Part shown: positions 60,835 through 64,000 of the stretch, one piece after another
How the letters are laid out: each line of letters opens with the position of its first letter
Numbering within the stretch: the stretch's first letter is position 1
The notes under the pieces: generated by a model
Told to the model about the DNA's origin: nothing
The model's database searches: none
The model's input: only the letters and a program-made list of their open reading frames with translations
NCBI GenBank assembly: GCA_018401965.1
Contig: JAGYJU010000006.1
Span: 62,001-126,000 of the forward strand
Source: Roseicyclus sp.
Lineage (GTDB): Bacteria; Pseudomonadota; Alphaproteobacteria; Rhodobacterales; Rhodobacteraceae
Length of the DNA stretch: 64,000 nucleotides
Direction of reading: 5' to 3'
Made by a program: the position numbers and the translations under genes

Positions 60835-62385
60835 ATGACGGCAGCGGAACAGGCAGCGGGACGGCGCGGGCGTGGCGGCGGTGGGGCTGCGCGGCGGGCC
60901 GAACGTTCGGCCGTCAGCTTTGAAACCGCGCGCTTCATCGAACGCAACATTCCCAATTTCGAGATCCTCACGCCCGAGGCGATCGAGATCATCGAACATA
61001 ATGCCGAAACCGTGCTGGAAGAAATCGGCGTGAATTTCGTCGAAAACCCCGCAGCGCTTGATCGTTGGCGGCAGGCGGGCGCGGATGTGCGCGGCGAACG
61101 GGTGCACATCCCGCGCGGCCTGGCGCGCAAGCTGATCGCGACCGCGCCCTCGAAATTCACCCAGATCGCCCGCAACCCCGCCCGCAACGTCGAGATCGGG
61201 GGCAATTCGCTCGTGTTGGCGCCGGTCTATGGCCCGCCCTTCGTGCGCGACCGCCTTGGCGGCCGGCGCTACGCCACCATGGCCGATTTCGAGATGTTCG
61301 TGAAACTGGCCTACATGTCGAAATGGCTGCACCATTCCGGCGGCACGGTGTGCGAGCCGACCGATGTGCCGGTGAACAAGCGCCACCTGGACATGCTCTA
61401 TGCGCATATGACCTTGTCGGACAAACCCTACATGGGGTCGGTCACGGAACCCTCGCGCGCGGTTGATTCGATCGAGATGTCGAAGATCCTGTTCGGCGCC
61501 GATGTGGTCGACACCCATTGCGTGATGACCTCGCTGATCAACATCAACTCGCCGCTGACCTTCGACAGCACGATGATGGGCGCGCTGGAACATTACGCCG
61601 CCGCGGGGCAGGCCTGCATCATCTCGCCCTTCATCGTCGGTGGCGCCATGGCCCCCGTTTCGGTCGCGGGCACCCTGACGCAGGTCTTGGCCGAGGTTCT
61701 GGCGGGCGTGGCCTACAGCCAGTTGGTGCGCGCGGGCAGCCCGATGATTTTCGGCGCCTTCGTCACCTCGATCGACATGAATTCGGGCGCGCCCACCTTT
61801 GGCACGCCGGAGGCCAGCCAGATCACCTATGGCGCGGGTCAGTTGGCACGGCGTCTGAACCTGCCTTACCGGTCTGCCGGATCGTTCACCGGGTCCAAGC
61901 TTCCCGATGCGCAGGCGGCCTATGAAACCGCGAATTCGTTGAACTCCGGCCTGTTGTCGGGGGTGAATTTCATGCTTCACGCCTGTGGCTGGCTGGAAGG
62001 CGGCCTTGTCGCCAGCCCCGAGAAATTCGTGATGGATGCCGACCAGCTGGGCATCTTGCACAAGCTGGCCGAGGGTATCCCGATGGATGCCAACGCGCAG
62101 GCGATGGATGCGCTGCGCGAAGTCGGGCCGGGGGGGCATTTCCTGGGCTGTGCGCATACGCAGGCGAATTATGCGACCGCTTTCTGGCGCACCAACCTGC
62201 TGGATTACAAACCCTATGAAACCTGGTCGGATGAAGGCGCGCGCGACACCGAGGCGCTGGCGTCGGTTCGGCTGGACAAGATGCTGGCCGATTACCGCCA
62301 GCCGATGCTGGACCCGGCCATCAACGAGGAATTGCGCGCCTATATGACCGCGAAAAAGGCGGCCATGCCCGACGCCTTCATCTGA
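60835..62385 (+). CDS. MttB-family (COG5598) corrinoid-dependent methyltransferase, no pyrrolysine
   Basis: 516 aa. It is related to trimethylamine methyltransferase MttB, which transfers a methyl group to a corrinoid protein. The frame has no internal TAG, so it lacks pyrrolysine. Non-Pyl members include glycine betaine methyltransferase MtgB, and this protein more probably uses a quaternary amine such as glycine betaine. Characteristic stretches are ARFIERNIPNFEILTPEAIEIIE, GGTVCEPTDVPVNKRHL and NINSPLTFDSTMMGALEHYA. ATG 60835 has GGGGAG 8 nt upstream. Its corrinoid partner may be the protein at 15264-15971. Confidence 0.9.
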   Translation: MTAAEQAAGRRGRGGGGAARRAERSAVSFETARFIERNIPNFEILTPEAIEIIEHNAETVLEEIGVNFVENPAALDRWRQAGADVRGERVHIPRGLARKLIATAPSKFTQIARNPARNVEIGGNSLVLAPVYGPPFVRDRLGGRRYATMADFEMFVKLAYMSKWLHHSGGTVCEPTDVPVNKRHLDMLYAHMTLSDKPYMGSVTEPSRAVDSIEMSKILFGADVVDTHCVMTSLININSPLTFDSTMMGALEHYAAAGQACIISPFIVGGAMAPVSVAGTLTQVLAEVLAGVAYSQLVRAGSPMIFGAFVTSIDMNSGAPTFGTPEASQITYGAGQLARRLNLPYRSAGSFTGSKLPDAQAAYETANSLNSGLLSGVNFMLHACGWLEGGLVASPEKFVMDADQLGILHKLAEGIPMDANAQAMDALREVGPGGHFLGCAHTQANYATAFWRTNLLDYKPYETWSDEGARDTEALASVRLDKMLADYRQPMLDPAINEELRAYMTAKKAAMPDAFI

Positions 62386-62391
62386 CACCCG

Positions 62392-62634
62392 TCACGGGCC
62401 GGAGCGCGCGGCGCACAAAAGCGCGCTCATCACCTCGACATGGCGCAGGGCCGAATACCCAAGCCCTCCGCCAAGCCGGGCCGCGTTCAACTTGTCTTCT
62501 TCCGCCAGAAGCGCGGGCACCGGTCGCCGTCGCGCGCGGCGCTGCGCGTCGCCGGTCAGCGCCGCCATCCGCGCCGCGCGCAACAGCAGGCCGGGGCGGT
62601 GCATTCGGGACAAGGTGGTGATCAGATCGGACAT
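62392..62634 (-). CDS. DUF6477 family protein
   Basis: 80 aa. The N-terminus MSDLITTLSRMHRPGLLLRAARM and the C-terminal RHVEVMSALLCAAR fit the small Rhodobacterales DUF6477 family. No function is known. ATG 62634 has AGGA 9 nt upstream; the ATG at 62643 abuts that site and is rejected. It is convergent with the MttB gene (6 bp apart) and divergent from the DUF6456 gene, and shares an AT-rich regulatory region with it. Confidence 0.75.
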   Translation of the reverse strand: MSDLITTLSRMHRPGLLLRAARMAALTGDAQRRARRRPVPALLAEEDKLNAARLGGGLGYSALRHVEVMSALLCAARSGP

Positions 62635-62705
62635 CGGGATCATTCCTGAACGGGTGAACATCGCCGTTCATGCTGCGCCCAGCTGCCCGGGTGTTGCGCG
62701 AAAAC

Positions 62706-62788
62706 TTATCCACCGAACGCCCCCCGGCTATCCGTTTACGTTTTGGCAACAAATTCTGTTTTATCCACAGATTTTAACCATTCAGTAA
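62706..62788. promoter_or_regulatory. DnaA-box and CtrA-box-like sites between DUF6477 and DUF6456
   Basis: TTATCCACC (62706-62714) differs from the DnaA box by one base and TTATCCACA (62761-62769) matches it exactly. TTAACCATTCAGTAA (62774-62788) fits the CtrA site TTAA-N7-TTAA with one mismatch and includes the TTAACCAT half-site. They lie in an AT-rich patch of a GC-rich region, 53-135 bp before the DUF6456 start. Confidence 0.55.
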
Positions 62789-62840
62789 TCAATTGGGCGA
62801 AATCCTGCCCTCGTTGTCCAATCGCGAGGGAGATGGAACC

Positions 62841-64000
62841 ATGACATCGGCCACGGCCGATCAGGGTCGCCCCATGCCTGATCACTGCCCCCTGTCGTCT
62901 GGCCTGCCCGGTTGGCTGCCGGTGTCGGCGCGGCAATACCTGGCCCATACGGCCGCTGGCCAATCGCTGCGCGAGATCGCGCGGGCGACGGGCGAGGCGC
63001 CTTCGACCGTGCTGCGGCGCGTGCGTCGGTTGGAGGCGCGGCGCGAGGACCCGCTTTTGGACGAAGCCTTGATGGCGCTTGGCCATGTGGCCCGGCCCCC
63101 GACAGACACAGACCTACAGGCAAAGGAGCCTCTGCCCATGACAGCCCCGTTCCGGTCCCCGATGGGGGATGAAGGTACCATCGCCCGCGAAGCCCGCCGC
63201 ATCCTGCGCCGCTTGTGTGAAACCGATGCCGTGCTGGCCGTGGTCCAAGATCTTGACCAGGCCGTCGTGTTGCGACCCGGCCCGGATGGCCAACACACGC
63301 GCACCGCCATCGTGGATCGCGGCGTGGCCCAGGCCTTCGCGATCAAGGATTGGATCACCTGCCACAAGATGGGCCGGATCGCGCAATATGTCATCACCCC
63401 GGTCGGCAAGGCGGCGCTGCGCCGCTTGCTGGACGAAGACCGCAAGCGCCGCCACGAGGCGCTTGGCTTTGCCGAGGCCACGACACCCTTTCAGGCGCAA
63501 CATGCGCTTTGGGGCCGGGCGCAGGTGGCGGATGGCGCCGGGCGGGTGCGCAGCGTCAAGGTGAACCTGGCCGAATCGCCGCTTGGGGTCTTGGCGCGGC
63601 GCAAGGGCGCGGATGAAAAGGTGTTTCTCGCGCCGGAACTGGTGCAGGCGGGCGAACGGCTGCGCGAAGATTTCGAACGCGCCCAGATGGGCCCGCGCGT
63701 GGGCCAGAACTGGGACAGGTTCCTGACCGGCGGCGACCGGGGCGGGTTTCTGGCCGACAGCGGCCTGGCAGAAGGGCCGCGCGCCGCGCGCCAACGCGTG
63801 TCTGACGCGCTCGATGACCTGGGGCCGGGCCTGTCGGACGTGGTGTTGCGGGTCTGTTGTTTTCTCGAAGGCCTGGAACAGGCCGAAAAGCGGTTGGGCT
63901 GGTCGGCGCGGTCGGGCAAGATCGTGCTCAAGATCGGGCTGCAGCGGCTGTTGAAACATTACGAGGCGCGCCATGGTTTCGTGCCTGCCCTGCGCGACTA
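62841..64000 (+). CDS. Helix-turn-helix DUF6456 protein (ends at or just past the window edge)
   Basis: 386 codons in one frame from ATG 62841, with AGGGAG 8 nt upstream; the window ends on TA, the first two bases of a probable stop. An N-terminal helix-turn-helix (about 30-62, QYLAHTAAGQSLREIARATG followed by TVLRRVRRLEARRED) suggests DNA binding. A C-terminal domain (about 225-386, with GQNWDRFLTGGDRGGFL and a Cys pair in VLRVCCFLEGLEQAEKRLGW) matches the DUF6456 family. A transcription factor or chromosome-binding protein is likely; no target is known. The upstream region carries DnaA- and CtrA-type sites. Confidence 0.8.
   Translation, partial: MTSATADQGRPMPDHCPLSSGLPGWLPVSARQYLAHTAAGQSLREIARATGEAPSTVLRRVRRLEARREDPLLDEALMALGHVARPPTDTDLQAKEPLPMTAPFRSPMGDEGTIAREARRILRRLCETDAVLAVVQDLDQAVVLRPGPDGQHTRTAIVDRGVAQAFAIKDWITCHKMGRIAQYVITPVGKAALRRLLDEDRKRRHEALGFAEATTPFQAQHALWGRAQVADGAGRVRSVKVNLAESPLGVLARRKGADEKVFLAPELVQAGERLREDFERAQMGPRVGQNWDRFLTGGDRGGFLADSGLAEGPRAARQRVSDALDDLGPGLSDVVLRVCCFLEGLEQAEKRLGWSARSGKIVLKIGLQRLLKHYEARHGFVPALRD

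Noticed and set aside
60835-62385. Pyrrolysine-containing trimethylamine methyltransferase
   Set aside because: No internal TAG codon is present in the frame, so this is a non-Pyl MttB homologue.
62701-62800. Chromosome replication origin
   Set aside because: DnaA boxes and AT-rich DNA are present, but only two boxes are seen and no dnaA, dnaN, hemE, parAB or gidA neighbours. A regulated promoter region explains it better.

Overview
The window is a GC-rich, densely coded piece of an alphaproteobacterial chromosome, almost certainly Rhodobacteraceae (Roseobacter/Rhodobacter group). The evidence is family-specific gene content and signals: pdhA next to ftsB, an F1-ATPase zeta inhibitor (DUF1476), DUF1638 and corrinoid methyltransferase genes, DUF6477 and DUF6456 proteins, an Irr-type iron box, a GTTC-N7-GTTC LexA box of the Rhodobacter type, and an NtrC-family regulator without the sigma-54 loop. 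No tRNA, rRNA, CRISPR array, insertion sequence, prophage or plasmid feature was seen. This is mostly core genome.

Layout. 1-12.1 kb: central carbon metabolism. It holds the start of pdhB, then pdhA and ftsB, a bacterioferritin, a gap-pgk-fba glycolytic run, a polar amino acid ABC transporter, a 47-residue small protein, a second GAPDH, a DUF808 membrane protein and RNase D. 12.1-17.7 kb: a lipoprotein and sufE, then a minus-strand run DUF1638, EamA, GNAT, corrinoid protein and betaine-homocysteine methyltransferase, then the ATPase zeta inhibitor. 17.8-22.8 kb: purC-purS-purQ, then a DctB/DctD two-component system. 22.8-28 kb: RNase E, a frameshifted DsbA-like protein and an aminotransferase. 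28-39 kb: cell-envelope genes (amidase, PBP1a, bactofilin, M23 peptidase), RF2, a GatA-type amidase, DUF2189, a DUF455 ferritin-like protein and a BCP peroxiredoxin. 39-48.4 kb: a frameshifted DUF3971/AsmA-like giant, queA, two MFS transporters, DUF924 and lpd. 48.4-56.7 kb: SOS-controlled uvrA (frameshifted) and an RND efflux pump with its adaptor. 56.8-64 kb: YfgM-like/BamB, guaA, an MttB-family methyltransferase, and a divergent DUF6477/DUF6456 pair at the right edge.

How the parts connect. pdhA and lpd, 44 kb apart, carry nearly the same palindrome 25-45 bp before their starts, which suggests one regulator for the pyruvate dehydrogenase complex. Both gap genes carry LacI-type half-sites. 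The corrinoid, Bmt, DUF1638 and MttB genes together look like a methylamine or betaine demethylation route feeding methionine/C1 metabolism. A short dispersed element (hairpin, then TGCGTATTTATGG and a purine tail ending GATGAAG) recurs five times at gene ends.

Quality caveat. Four genes (rne 3' end, dsbA-like, DUF3971, uvrA) contain frameshifts, most of them in G or C runs. Sequencing indels are a serious alternative to real pseudogenes. All functional calls come from reading translations and motifs; no search was run.
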